From the IMG/VR virus record IMGVR_UViG_3300025132_000394, positions 1 to 20,538 of that record: 20,538 bases of DNA. One strand, written 5' to 3'. Below, piece after piece: positions 1 through 6,343 of the stretch (positions are counted from its first letter, which is position 1; each line of letters opens with the position of its first letter). Below the pieces are notes generated by a model. That model had not been told where the DNA came from. It saw only the letters and a list, made by a program, of their open reading frames with translations, and made no database searches. A program made the translations under genes and the position numbers. This DNA comes from a virus.

Positions 1-2
1 TA

Positions 3-416
3 GTCGAACTTGATATTAAGGGCATACCAATAATCGGCTACACTGACTTTCATTTTGAAGATAAGCATACAAAAGAGGATTTTTTTATTGATCTTAAAAC
101 GACCAATCGAAAACCTACTGGTTTATCTATGTCTCATGCGATACAACAATCTATTTATCATAGAGGGACAAATGCACAGCAAAAACTTTGGTATTTAATA
201 GCAAATAAAAGTGGTGCGAATTTTGTACCTATGAGCATTAATGATTATGATACGCCTATGAAAGTATGTGAGCATATTATATCTGTTATGGGTAAGTATC
301 TAGAATCCGTAAATTCTAAGGAAGATGTCAAAAATAGCATTATTCCTAATCCTGATGATTGGATTTGGCGTGATAAAGCCGTCCTAGAGGCTAGAAGAGA
401 GGTTTGGGGGTACTAA
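3..416 (+). CDS. PD-(D/E)XK nuclease, RecB/Cas4-like, C-terminal part
   Basis: The frame is open from the left edge, so the start lies outside; 137 residues are visible. They carry the core of a RecB-type PD-(D/E)XK nuclease: GYTD at visible residues 12-15 (metal-binding Asp15), IDLKT at 29-33 (Asp30 and Lys32, the D-x-K pair), and QQSIY at 48-52, matching the Q-x3-Y motif after the catalytic core in RecB/Cas4 nucleases. In phages such enzymes are usually exonucleases of replication or recombination, acting on DNA ends in the host cytoplasm. It is the only gene on the plus strand at this end and converges on the lysis region, so it probably ends an early or replication operon. The motifs are seen directly; the replication role is inferred. 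Nothing supports a CRISPR role. Confidence 0.8.
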   Translation, partial: VELDIKGIPIIGYTDFHFEDKHTKEDFFIDLKTTNRKPTGLSMSHAIQQSIYHRGTNAQQKLWYLIANKSGANFVPMSINDYDTPMKVCEHIISVMGKYLESVNSKEDVKNSIIPNPDDWIWRDKAVLEARREVWGY

Positions 417-558
417 GTACCTCTAACCCTCAAGACCCTCTGTACGGCTCTTAAATTGCGATTTTGGGGTGCTTTTAGAGTTTGCTTGGTCTTTCTTTTA
501 CGATTTATGGGTCTTTTGTTAATTAACTCGGAAATTGTTGATGATGTCGTAAATCCAC
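417..558. other. Convergent intergenic gap without a recognised gene
   Basis: This 142-base gap separates the end of the plus-strand nuclease from the end of the minus-strand late module. I find no ORF and no tRNA-like fold. Weak inverted repeats exist: CTCTAA at 421-426 against TTAGAG at 475-480, and AAGACCC at 432-438 against GGGTCTT at 509-515. The latter is followed by a T-rich stretch. These could form a loose terminator structure, but neither is a compact hairpin. Confidence 0.4.
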
Positions 559-741
559 TCATTTACCAACCGATCTCATAGCACGATTATGAGCTTGAGC
601 AAAGGTTGCACCCTTTTTCATAGCGTTAGCCATTGACCTCATGTGTTTCAATGAATGATGCCTTGCGTGGCGGTTCATTGTTTTACGCTGTCTTGGCTTT
701 AAGTCTTTTGTAAACTTTGAAATAGATGCAACCTTAACCAT
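559..741 (-). CDS. Small basic phage protein, unknown function
   Basis: A 60-residue, strongly basic protein rich in Lys, Arg and His, with a central RHARHH stretch and SLKHMRSMANAMKKG following. There is no signal peptide or membrane segment. Its ATG overlaps the stop codon of the upstream 33-residue ORF (TAATG), which suggests translational coupling. It is the last gene of the leftward late module. High positive charge is compatible with nucleic-acid binding or with packaging in the virion, but that is speculation. I do not recognise a named family. Confidence that it is a gene rests on the coupling, the lack of a better ORF on the other strand and its place in a run of similarly tiny basic genes. 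Confidence 0.65.
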   Translation of the reverse strand: MVKVASISKFTKDLKPRQRKTMNRHARHHSLKHMRSMANAMKKGATFAQAHNRAMRSVGK

Positions 742-842
742 TATCTTCTCTTCTTTCTTTTTTTACTCATCTTAGACATTTTAGACTTTTTGCCTTTTTT
801 CATGCCTTTAGAGTGAGAACCTTTGCCAGTATGATAAGGCAT
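741..842 (-). CDS. Tiny Lys/Arg-rich protein (33 aa)
   Basis: A 33-residue ORF starting MPYHTGKGSH and ending in a run of Lys/Arg (SKKRKKRR). More than half of its residues are Lys, Arg, Ser or Gly. The stop overlaps the next start by one base (TAATG), and its own ATG lies two bases after the TAA of the gene upstream, so three consecutive tiny ORFs are tightly packed. The N-terminal M-P-Y-H-x-G-K pattern is one I associate with tiny basic proteins in marine phage genomes; this is recollection, not a search result. Function is unknown; an accessory virion or nucleic-acid-binding role is possible. Confidence 0.55.
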   Translation of the reverse strand: MPYHTGKGSHSKGMKKGKKSKMSKMSKKRKKRR

Positions 843-843
843 A

Positions 844-948
844 TTATTTCCCCTTTTTCTGTTTTTTCAAAATTGCCATCTGCAAGGCTTTAGGCAACTT
901 TTTCTGTTTTGTGGTCAGTCCAACTGTTTTCTTTTTCTTCTTAGCCAT
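844..948 (-). CDS. Tiny Lys-rich protein (34 aa)
   Basis: A 34-residue ORF beginning MAKKKKKTVGLTTKQKKLPK and ending KKQKKGK. About 40 percent of residues are Lys. It has a short amphipathic core (LPKALQMAIL) flanked by basic ends, reminiscent of a very small DNA- or RNA-binding peptide, though no family is recognised. Its stop falls two bases before the next ATG. The preceding ORF (952-1080) ends three bases upstream of its start, so it sits inside a continuous chain of small genes. Confidence comes from packing and from the similar composition of its neighbours. Confidence 0.5.
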   Translation of the reverse strand: MAKKKKKTVGLTTKQKKLPKALQMAILKKQKKGK

Positions 949-951
949 AGT

Positions 952-1080
952 CTAGTGAAGAATATAGTTGTGAGCCGCTACAACCACTGCAACAGCGATT
1001 AATATTTGCACCCAAGATTTCATTTCTGTAAATGCGTGCCACCATTTAGTAACTTGTTGTTCAATTTTCTTTTTGACCAT
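952..1080 (-). CDS. Small single-span membrane protein (42 aa), lysis region
   Basis: A 42-residue ORF with a charged N terminus (MVKKKIEQQ), an aromatic patch (KWWHAF) and one hydrophobic span of about 20 residues (WVQILIAVAVVVAAHNY). It is predicted to be an inner-membrane protein with the short basic tail in the cytoplasm. A clear Shine-Dalgarno GGAG lies 6 bases before the ATG, and the holin gene stops 3 bases upstream of that ATG. Size, membrane span and position beside holin and endolysin genes suggest an accessory lysis protein such as an antiholin or pinholin-like peptide, but no family motif proves this. Confidence 0.6.
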   Translation of the reverse strand: MVKKKIEQQVTKWWHAFTEMKSWVQILIAVAVVVAAHNYILH

Positions 1081-1083
1081 AAA

Positions 1084-1515
1084 TTACTCCTTTCCTTTGT
1101 CGGTGTTTATTTTCTTTAATTTCTCGAAACTTCTTATTCCTGACATTCCAAGTAAAGCCATCACGAGGGGCATTAAAGTACCCATATCCATCTGTGGTAT
1201 ATTTGTCACTTCATACTGAAATAACCCACAGATAAATAATATAAATTTCGATAATACATATTCCCAAAATATCGCTAAAGCACACGACATACCAATAAGC
1301 GGTCTCCATGCTCTTTGTAAAAAACCACTTATACCACCAGCTTGACTACTAGCATCAGCCAAGTTGATAGACATTTGTTTTTCTTTAAGTTTGGCTTCTA
1401 TTTCAGCAAATCTATTTTTTAATTGTAGTTTTTCTTCTTCGCTAGTGTGTAAATCATCAATAACACCAGCAACAGCCTTTACAGTGCCACCACTTAATAA
1501 TTTTCCTAAAACCAT
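1084..1515 (-). CDS. Holin, 3TM family (GTA-type)
   Basis: A 143-residue protein with the layout of the 3TM phage/GTA holin family. An N-terminal helix follows a small glycine patch (residues 1-20), then a charged helical region (24-50). The characteristic FLQRAWRPLIG motif at 65-75 leads into hydrophobic spans at about 72-100, and a last span is at 111-126. Holins form lesions in the inner membrane that let the endolysin reach the cell wall. Upstream AAGGAG lies 6 bases before the ATG. The endolysin gene stops 12 bases upstream, so the two are consecutive cistrons. Length and motif agree with the family; I am fairly confident of the family and somewhat less of the role. Confidence 0.85.
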   Translation of the reverse strand: MVLGKLLSGGTVKAVAGVIDDLHTSEEEKLQLKNRFAEIEAKLKEKQMSINLADASSQAGGISGFLQRAWRPLIGMSCALAIFWEYVLSKFILFICGLFQYEVTNIPQMDMGTLMPLVMALLGMSGIRSFEKLKKINTDKGKE

Positions 1516-1527
1516 GATAACTCCTTT

Positions 1528-1974
1528 TTAGACATCAACAGTTATACTTTTTTGCATTTTAGCAATAATACGATTAGCTCTGTTAGTGGTCTGATTATAC
1601 CACCTCGAATCTTTCATTTCTAGCATCGCACCAGCATAATCTTTATTTTTTAAACACTCTTTAAATTTTACGAATTTTTGCAAACGAGGTAATCCAAGTT
1701 GAAACACCATGTGAGCAACACATTCTTTGGCATTATTATCAATATCCATACCCTCTGTGAAAGTTTCCATATCTTTTAGTGCAATATTAAAATCTTTCAT
1801 AAATAATTCTATAGCCCTATCTTGAGTAATAGGTTTCATAAGTTCTTCTTTTTCTTCATCACGAATTAAATGTCCAGCACCTATTGTCCAATAACCAAGA
1901 TGATCTTGATAAGGTTTCAAAACTAATCCACCCTCTTCTTTAATAATATCTTCTCTTAAAGTTCCTAAGTCCAT
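1528..1974 (-). CDS. Endolysin, T4-type lysozyme (GH24-like muramidase)
   Basis: A 148-residue protein that cleaves the MurNAc-GlcNAc bond of peptidoglycan at lysis. The N-terminal block has the catalytic layout of T4-type lysozymes: Glu14 in KEEGG, Asp24 in YQDHLG and Thr30 in YWTIGAGHL, matching the E-D-T triad of T4 lysozyme. The rest has the expected helical-lobe pattern, with a conserved-looking AHMVFQLGLPRLQKF at 86-100 and SRWYNQTTNRANR at 122-134, corresponding to the W-x(n)-R-A-x-R end of the fold. There is no signal peptide, so export should depend on the holin next door. The start overlaps the upstream stop (TAATG). Length is close to that of T4 lysozyme (164). Confidence 0.93.
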   Translation of the reverse strand: MDLGTLREDIIKEEGGLVLKPYQDHLGYWTIGAGHLIRDEEKEELMKPITQDRAIELFMKDFNIALKDMETFTEGMDIDNNAKECVAHMVFQLGLPRLQKFVKFKECLKNKDYAGAMLEMKDSRWYNQTTNRANRIIAKMQKSITVDV

Positions 1975-2162
1975 TATCCCACCATTCTAAGCACCCAAGA
2001 AATAAATTGAGTAGCCACCATGAAGCCAACAGTCCACAATACATAATTTAGACGTTGTATTGATCTCTGTAAGTGCCAAATATGATTCGTTTCTAAAACC
2101 TCAATCTTATTGTAAATGTTTACAATATGCTCTTTTGTTGTTTTAGGTGCTATTTTTGTCAT
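1974..2162 (-). CDS. Small membrane protein upstream of the endolysin
   Basis: A 62-residue protein with a polar N-terminal half (TTKEHIVNIYNKIEVLETNH) that looks helical and may form a short coiled coil, followed by one C-terminal membrane span (LNYVLWTVGFMVATQFISWV, about residues 38-57). Its stop overlaps the endolysin ATG. Helix-then-C-terminal-span proteins of about this size next to phage lysozymes resemble XhlA-type haemolysin-associated proteins, but sequence identity to that family is not evident to me. A lysis or membrane-association role is inferred from location only. Confidence 0.65.
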   Translation of the reverse strand: MTKIAPKTTKEHIVNIYNKIEVLETNHIWHLQRSIQRLNYVLWTVGFMVATQFISWVLRMVG

Positions 2163-2175
2163 GCTGTTTTATACC

Positions 2176-2412
2176 TTATGTGCTAGTTGCTTTCAATCCC
2201 TTGCATTCAAATTTAATTACTAGCTTTTTTTCCTCTATGTATTCTCTTTCAAAATCTTCTAATTCTTCTAATTTTGTAAATTTATTGTGAGAATATTTAT
2301 ATCCAGCAACCACGCAATCATAATGATTGTCAAATTGGAATCCTGTTATAGAGTTTGATGGACATTCACCAGTCGCAACACTACAAATATAAGTAATTAA
2401 TATCCATTTCAT
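2176..2412 (-). CDS. Small secreted or periplasmic Cys-containing protein
   Basis: A 78-residue protein with a short hydrophobic N terminus (MKWILITYICSVATG) that could be a signal peptide, followed by a polar domain with three further cysteines (Cys17, Cys33 and Cys70) and an acidic helix (KLEELEDFEREYIEEKK). The cysteines suggest disulfides in the periplasm. No canonical lipobox is visible, so I do not call it an outer-membrane spanin. Its ATG overlaps the stop of the upstream coiled-coil gene (ATGA). No family is recognised; pairing with that upstream protein in lysis is possible but unproven. Confidence 0.6.
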   Translation of the reverse strand: MKWILITYICSVATGECPSNSITGFQFDNHYDCVVAGYKYSHNKFTKLEELEDFEREYIEEKKLVIKFECKGLKATST

Positions 2413-2906
2413 CTATTCATTTGACTAAGTGGGTTTTCAAGTGCTTTCTTAATTTGCATATTTGTTTTTTCTTCTAAATCTTTCATTTCTTGCTTAATAT
2501 CATCAATAGCCTCTTTTAAATCTTTTGCGTTTTCTCTACTATCTTCTTTTACTCTGGTTTCTACATCTTCTACTATTGTTTCAATTCGCCTTACGTCCCC
2601 TTTAAGATCATTTTTTAGTTCTTTAGCAACATCAGCTACAAGTGTGACCTCTTCTAAAATCATAGCCATTTCAAACTCCAGTGCATCTACCTCTTGCTTT
2701 ATAAGTTCCAATCTTTTGTCAAAATCTGATAGATCAGGTGCAACAAAACTGTTTATTTTAGCCTCCATATCGAGATACCGCTGGTATGCCTCAAACCCAC
2801 CCCATAATACACCAACAAAACTTGTTAGAATTGTAATTATGAGAAAAACCCTACCGCCCTTAAATTTAATACCGCCTATATCTATTTCTGTTTGTTGTTT
2901 AGCCAC
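2409..2906 (-). CDS. Membrane-anchored coiled-coil protein, possible i-spanin-like
   Basis: A 165-residue protein with a GTG start. Residues 1-18 are polar, about 19-40 form one membrane span (RVFLIITILTSFVGVLWGGF), and the remainder is a long charged helix with heptad-like spacing (residues 60-155, very rich in Glu, Lys and Asp). Type II topology, with the coiled coil in the periplasm, is expected. The GTG start overlaps the end of the preceding 46-residue ORF by 8 bases and has AAGG upstream; no nearer ATG precedes the membrane span. An anchored periplasmic coiled coil in a lysis region resembles the inner-membrane spanin (Rz), and the overlapping small secreted gene downstream would be in the Rz1 position, but that partner lacks a lipobox. 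The spanin role is a hypothesis. Confidence 0.65.
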   Translation of the reverse strand: MAKQQTEIDIGGIKFKGGRVFLIITILTSFVGVLWGGFEAYQRYLDMEAKINSFVAPDLSDFDKRLELIKQEVDALEFEMAMILEEVTLVADVAKELKNDLKGDVRRIETIVEDVETRVKEDSRENAKDLKEAIDDIKQEMKDLEEKTNMQIKKALENPLSQMNR

Positions 2907-3039
2907 GCCCTTGTCCTTTGTATGCTTTGAATGATCGTCTTTTGTGTTTATTCATTTTTGCTTTACTAGGTCTCCGTCCAATATTTGTTTTATGATCTAT
3001 TGGTATATGTGCTTCAAAATTTTTAAATTTTTTTGCCAT
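2899..3039 (-). CDS. Tiny basic protein (46 aa)
   Basis: A 46-residue basic ORF starting MAKKFKNFEAHIPIDHKTNI and continuing with GRRPSKAKMNKHKRRSFKAY, ending in GQGRG. Basic residues exceed acidic ones about eightfold. Its start codon overlaps the stop of the large secreted gene upstream, and its last 8 bases overlap the GTG start of the coiled-coil gene. The overlaps at both ends, in a tightly packed operon, support translation. The GRRPS and NKHKRRSFK blocks look conserved in type with other marine phage small proteins as far as I recall. Function unknown. Confidence 0.6.
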   Translation of the reverse strand: MAKKFKNFEAHIPIDHKTNIGRRPSKAKMNKHKRRSFKAYKGQGRG

Positions 3040-4670
3040 TATTTGTACTGACTTTCTATTAATTCATTCATTATTCCATCACTACCAATAAATAAAAAAT
3101 ACCCAGCTAAATCATTATCAGAAATAACGGCATCTGGCAAAGTCAAGTCTGTAAAAAATTCTGCTCTATCATTTAGTTGTTGTTGGCTTTCAAAAAATGT
3201 TTTAGTGTTTCCTAATACTTGCATAACAACAAGAGTTTTTATTTGGCTAGATTCATCATACCTTTTTTTATCATTAATTTTTTTCATAACTTTTTTAGCG
3301 GCTTTTTCTTTAGATGAAGATTTTTTCTGAACTACTTTGGTTTTTGCGTCTTTTTCTGTCTTTTTTTGTGGCGGTTCTTGCTTTTGTTCTGACTTTTTTT
3401 CAGTTATTTTGGTTTTCGATTCGTTGGTTTCCTCGTCTGATTTTTCGGTTGTTTCTTCGACTGATTCCTTTTTCGGTTCTTCGTTGGCTTCTGAGACATC
3501 GTTATCGGCTTGGTTACTTTCTGTTTGGTCTGGCTCTTGTGTTGATTCTGTGGTTGTTTCTGTATTCTCTTCTCCACCCACATTTGTATCAATCTCTATT
3601 TCAGTTTCTAAATCCATTTCTAACTCCATTTCTATCTCCGCCTCTACTTCAATAACACTTACCTCAACCTCAGTTTCAGCCATATCAATACTAGCAACTT
3701 GAATTTCTTGAATTTCTATTTCTGCAATTTCTATTTCAACAGACTCGTAAGTAATATCTTCGGTTTCGATAGGTTCAAAATCTAAACCAACATCTGTTTC
3801 AACGGGTGCATTTACCTCAAATATATCTTCAACAACATCTATTATTTCTTCAGGGGCATCTGTGTTCAAAGCAACAAACATTTCAACACTTGTTATAGTT
3901 TGTTCAACAATAGTATTTACGACATTATACAAAACATTAACCTGAACATCATCGAACATAACTCCGACTGCCATGTTTATATCTCTACCACCAACTTCAA
4001 TTATGACAGATGTAAGGCTACCAGAAAAATCAAAACCACCTGAATATTCTCCATACTGACTATTTACACCACTAGCACTAAGTATATCAGTTCCACTAAA
4101 TACGTTAGTTGTTCCGTTTTTTCCTGTGATGTGCATATAGATGGAGTCTTGTGCATCAGGTTTATAAACCTTGATTTCGTAGTTAGTTCTACCTCCATGT
4201 GTAAAATTTAAATCTTGTATATTTACTGTATTGATAAAAGTAGTACCCATATTTGGAACTCCCATAACACTGGTTGAATTACCGCCACCAGTTATCATGG
4301 CACATTTATCAGTGCCTAGTTGCCCGCAAGTAGAACCAGAGGGCATAGTTGCTGACCCCTGACCTCCCCAGTCAATATCCATATCCCCCTCATATCTAGA
4401 CGAGGTCACATAATCATTATCTCCATCTAAAATATCGCCTGAGTCGGCATTTGTGACTGTGGTTGTGGTTGTGGTTGTAGTCGTTTCGGTTGTTGTTAAA
4501 ATACCACCATCTTGAAACTCAATAGTCTCTATGCTTGATTCTTCTATAATTTGCTCAATAGTAGGTGTGCAAAGACCTACAGTATCAGTTTTGCAATCAA
4601 CCTCTGCTTTACTATAAGAGTGGTAAAAGCATAAAAGTAGCAATAGTGAAAAAAATCCGCCAATCCCCAT
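3039..4670 (-). CDS. Large secreted low-complexity protein with acidic and basic blocks
   Basis: A 543-residue protein with a clear signal peptide (MGIGGFFSLLLLLCFYHSYS, then KAEVDC). An N-terminal segment contains a nine-Thr run. A globular beta-rich domain lies at about 95-270 (Gly/Asn/Thr-rich, ending in a VGVMFDDVQV-type strand pattern). Next comes an unusual stretch at about 278-365 of alternating Glu/Asp and Ile/Val/Met, then a Glu/Thr-rich linker, a Lys-rich block (about 430-475), and a conserved-looking C-terminal domain of about 60 residues (FFTDLTLPDAVISDNDLAG within it). It should be exported to the periplasm or attached to the outer membrane. The ATG lies inside the upstream gene (59-base overlap in another frame); it is chosen because it begins directly at the signal peptide. 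No named family is recognised. Confidence 0.8.
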   Translation of the reverse strand: MGIGGFFSLLLLLCFYHSYSKAEVDCKTDTVGLCTPTIEQIIEESSIETIEFQDGGILTTTETTTTTTTTTVTNADSGDILDGDNDYVTSSRYEGDMDIDWGGQGSATMPSGSTCGQLGTDKCAMITGGGNSTSVMGVPNMGTTFINTVNIQDLNFTHGGRTNYEIKVYKPDAQDSIYMHITGKNGTTNVFSGTDILSASGVNSQYGEYSGGFDFSGSLTSVIIEVGGRDINMAVGVMFDDVQVNVLYNVVNTIVEQTITSVEMFVALNTDAPEEIIDVVEDIFEVNAPVETDVGLDFEPIETEDITYESVEIEIAEIEIQEIQVASIDMAETEVEVSVIEVEAEIEMELEMDLETEIEIDTNVGGEENTETTTESTQEPDQTESNQADNDVSEANEEPKKESVEETTEKSDEETNESKTKITEKKSEQKQEPPQKKTEKDAKTKVVQKKSSSKEKAAKKVMKKINDKKRYDESSQIKTLVVMQVLGNTKTFFESQQQLNDRAEFFTDLTLPDAVISDNDLAGYFLFIGSDGIMNELIESQYK

Positions 4671-5184
4671 GATTTCCCTCTGTTTCTGTAGTCAATTCTG
4701 TTTCTTGTTTTTTTGAAATATTTTGAAATATTTTACTGCCCTCTGGCATTTCATCTAAATTTGCTATCCAACCTTGCTTTGCTTCCTCTCCAATGCTGGC
4801 ATTGTAAGGGCAGTAAGTACCAGCATTCCACATAGCATCAAATACTCTTGCATCAGCACACAATGTAGAAATAGCGGCAACTTTCATACCCATAGCATAG
4901 AGAGATCGAGAGAGTTTAATACGTTCACAGTTTTCGTCTGTTACTGTAATTCCTGATGCAATTCCTAAAATCTGTGTCTGAACACCAGCCGAAGCCGCTG
5001 TTTTACAAACGTCTGAATTATTTACTACAACACTTGGTGCGTTAGCTGTTGGTGGTGTATTATTAGTTACGACTGTTGATGAGACTGTGTTTGTATCTGC
5101 CCCAAGAGCAGAGTTCATAAAACCATTTAAAAACCAAATTAATAATGCGGCAAGTATAGTTCCTATTATCAATCCATTTCTCAT
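4612..5184 (-). CDS. Membrane-anchored secreted protein, unknown function
   Basis: A 190-residue protein with an N-terminal signal or anchor (NGLIIGTILAALLIWFLNGF), a Thr/Asn/Val-rich linker, and a compact domain at about 58-150 with conserved-looking cysteines (Cys60, Cys85, Cys108 and Cys124) containing the strings QTQILGIASGITVTDENCER and LSRSLYAMGMKVAAISTLC. It ends in a second hydrophobic segment (IFFTIATFMLLPLL). Both ends could be in the inner membrane with the cysteine domain in the periplasm. It is the first gene of the leftward lysis/secretion block; upstream lies the oppositely oriented oxygenase cassette. Its last 59 bases overlap the signal-peptide region of the next gene. I recall similar proteins in marine phages, always without a function. 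Confidence 0.75.
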   Translation of the reverse strand: MRNGLIIGTILAALLIWFLNGFMNSALGADTNTVSSTVVTNNTPPTANAPSVVVNNSDVCKTAASAGVQTQILGIASGITVTDENCERIKLSRSLYAMGMKVAAISTLCADARVFDAMWNAGTYCPYNASIGEEAKQGWIANLDEMPEGSKIFQNISKKQETELTTETEGNHGDWRIFFTIATFMLLPLL

Positions 5185-5276
5185 TTTTCTTTCATTTTAT
5201 TTATACAACTATAAATTTAAATAATTGTATTTGTATGTTATATAAATTACTTATAAGGTTATTTATAAAAAATTCA
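5185..5276. promoter_or_regulatory. Divergent AT-rich intergenic region, probable promoters both ways
   Basis: The minus-strand secretion/lysis block and the plus-strand oxygenase operon start on opposite sides of this short, almost pure A/T stretch, so both need promoters here or further upstream. On the minus strand a TATAAA hexamer is at 5205-5200, 16 bases before the ATG. On the plus strand TATAAA is at 5241-5246 and a TATAAG at 5252. None has a convincing -35 box at the right distance, so specific promoter calls are weak. Divergent arrangement is the main evidence. Confidence 0.3.
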
Positions 5277-5822
5277 ATGCACTATCTTGAGGCTATTGTA
5301 GAGTTAAAAAACATAGTAAATCAAAATTTAATAAATAAATTAATACCTTTAATAAATAAAAAGGCTCAAAATGATCTTAATATAGTATCTGGTCATAATA
5401 AAAATGTAAGAAATGTTAAGGGTTTTGAATTTTTACATAAAACACCAACAGATATATTTTACTGGAATTTAATTAAACAAGAAATACAAAGATTATTCAT
5501 ATATTATAAATCTAAATTTCCACAAATTGAATGCAACACTATAAATCAAATCAATGTACTTAAATATTCTAAAGGTTGTAAATTTGAAACACACACAGAT
5601 AATTATAGTAATTTTTCAAGACACTTGAGTGTTATAATAAATTTAAATGATGAATACAAAGGTGGAGATTTAGTTTTTACAGATCAAAAAAAAAAAGAAG
5701 TAAAAAGATTAAAATTAAGTAAAGGAACAATTGTTTTTTTTCCTAGTAATTTTATGTATCCACACAAAATAGAACCTATTACGAAAGGAATTAGATATAG
5801 CATAGTTGCATGGATTCAATAA
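5235..5822 (+). CDS. Fe(II)/2-oxoglutarate oxygenase, prolyl 4-hydroxylase-like
   Basis: A 195-residue protein with the whole catalytic signature of Fe(II)/2OG dioxygenases: metal ligands His120-x-Asp122 in FETHTDNYS, the strand YKGGDLVF (141-148), a distal ligand His177 in MYPHKIEPI, and Arg187 in GIRYSIVAW, which would bind the 2OG carboxylate. The GGDL block and SKGTIVFFPS strand are typical of prolyl 4-hydroxylase/PiuC-like oxygenases. Such enzymes couple 2OG decarboxylation to hydroxylation of a protein, nucleic acid or small molecule; the substrate is unknown. It is the first of five tightly packed plus-strand genes, and the next ATG lies 13 bases inside its end. Start is uncertain: Met15 (position 5277) also fits, and neither has a clear Shine-Dalgarno site. 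Confidence 0.85.
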   Translation: MLYKLLIRLFIKNSMHYLEAIVELKNIVNQNLINKLIPLINKKAQNDLNIVSGHNKNVRNVKGFEFLHKTPTDIFYWNLIKQEIQRLFIYYKSKFPQIECNTINQINVLKYSKGCKFETHTDNYSNFSRHLSVIINLNDEYKGGDLVFTDQKKKEVKRLKLSKGTIVFFPSNFMYPHKIEPITKGIRYSIVAWIQ

Positions 5823-6343
5823 AATATAAATATATTAAGAATTTTTTTACTAAAGAAGAACTAAATATTGTTCAAAAATATTGTCATAACAAACTTAATC
5901 AAAGTAATGATTATTGTATTGACGAGCAATCTTTTTCTCCAGCATGGTACAATGACTCCTTAATAAATGTATTTCTTGAAAAAAAATTAAAATTAGTAGA
6001 GCATGAATCTAATTTAAAAATATATCCTACTTATGCTTATTGGAGATATTATGTTTTTGGTGCTACTTTAAAAAAACACACAGATAGACCAGCCTGTGAA
6101 ATTAGTGTTACTGCTTGTATAAAAAAATATGATGATTGGTCTATTTTTATTAAAGGCGAAGAATTTATTTTAAATGAGGGAGATGCTATTTTGTACGCTG
6201 GTTGTGAACAAGAACATTGGCGATCTGGTGTGTACGAGGGAGAGGGGTTAGCACAAGTTTTTTTACATTATGTAAATCAAGATGGAAAATACTCTCATCA
6301 TGCTTATGATAATTTTATGAAAATAACTGGTAAAAAAGAATGA
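5810..6343 (+). CDS. Fe(II)/2-oxoglutarate oxygenase-like protein, second in cassette
   Basis: A 177-residue protein that starts with the common N-terminal pattern of phage oxygenases (KYIKNFFTKEELNIVQKYC). Metal ligands are His90-x-Asp92 in LKKHTDRPAC, and the distal His136 is in CEQEHWRSG, preceded by a GDAILYAGC strand. The following AQVFLHYV (148-155) closes the double-stranded beta helix. The usual Arg/Lys that anchors 2OG at the end of the fold is not obvious; Arg138, directly after the distal His, or Gln149 are candidates. The arrangement HTD ... GDA...Y.GC..EHWR ... QVFLHYV resembles a family I recall from cyanophages and other marine phages. It overlaps both neighbours (13 and 4 bases), indicating coupled translation. 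Substrate unknown. Confidence 0.78.
   Translation: MDSIKYKYIKNFFTKEELNIVQKYCHNKLNQSNDYCIDEQSFSPAWYNDSLINVFLEKKLKLVEHESNLKIYPTYAYWRYYVFGATLKKHTDRPACEISVTACIKKYDDWSIFIKGEEFILNEGDAILYAGCEQEHWRSGVYEGEGLAQVFLHYVNQDGKYSHHAYDNFMKITGKKE

Noticed and set aside
3-416. Cas4-like nuclease as a sign of a CRISPR-Cas system
   Set aside because: No repeats with spacers or other cas genes are in the window. The RecB/Cas4 fold is common in phage replication modules, so a CRISPR role is not supported.
409-421. Palindrome GGTACTAAGTACC across the nuclease stop codon
   Set aside because: As RNA it would have only a 4-bp stem with a 5-base loop and no T-run after it, and the half-site is too short to argue for an operator; chance is adequate.
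417-558. tRNA or attachment site in the left intergenic gap
   Set aside because: I could not form an acceptor stem, anticodon arm or T arm, and no gene for an integrase is in the window.
2644-2934. Plus-strand 96-codon frame opposite the coiled-coil gene
   Set aside because: It is antisense to a gene with a convincing membrane span and heptads, has no Shine-Dalgarno site, and its product shows no domain pattern.
3314-3702. Three overlapping long frames (two plus, one minus) across the acidic/basic part of the 543-residue gene
   Set aside because: They arise from the low-complexity GAA/AAA-rich coding sequence read in other frames; their products are Phe/Leu- or Ser-rich or Lys/Gln-rich with no start context, and the main frame has a signal peptide and domains.
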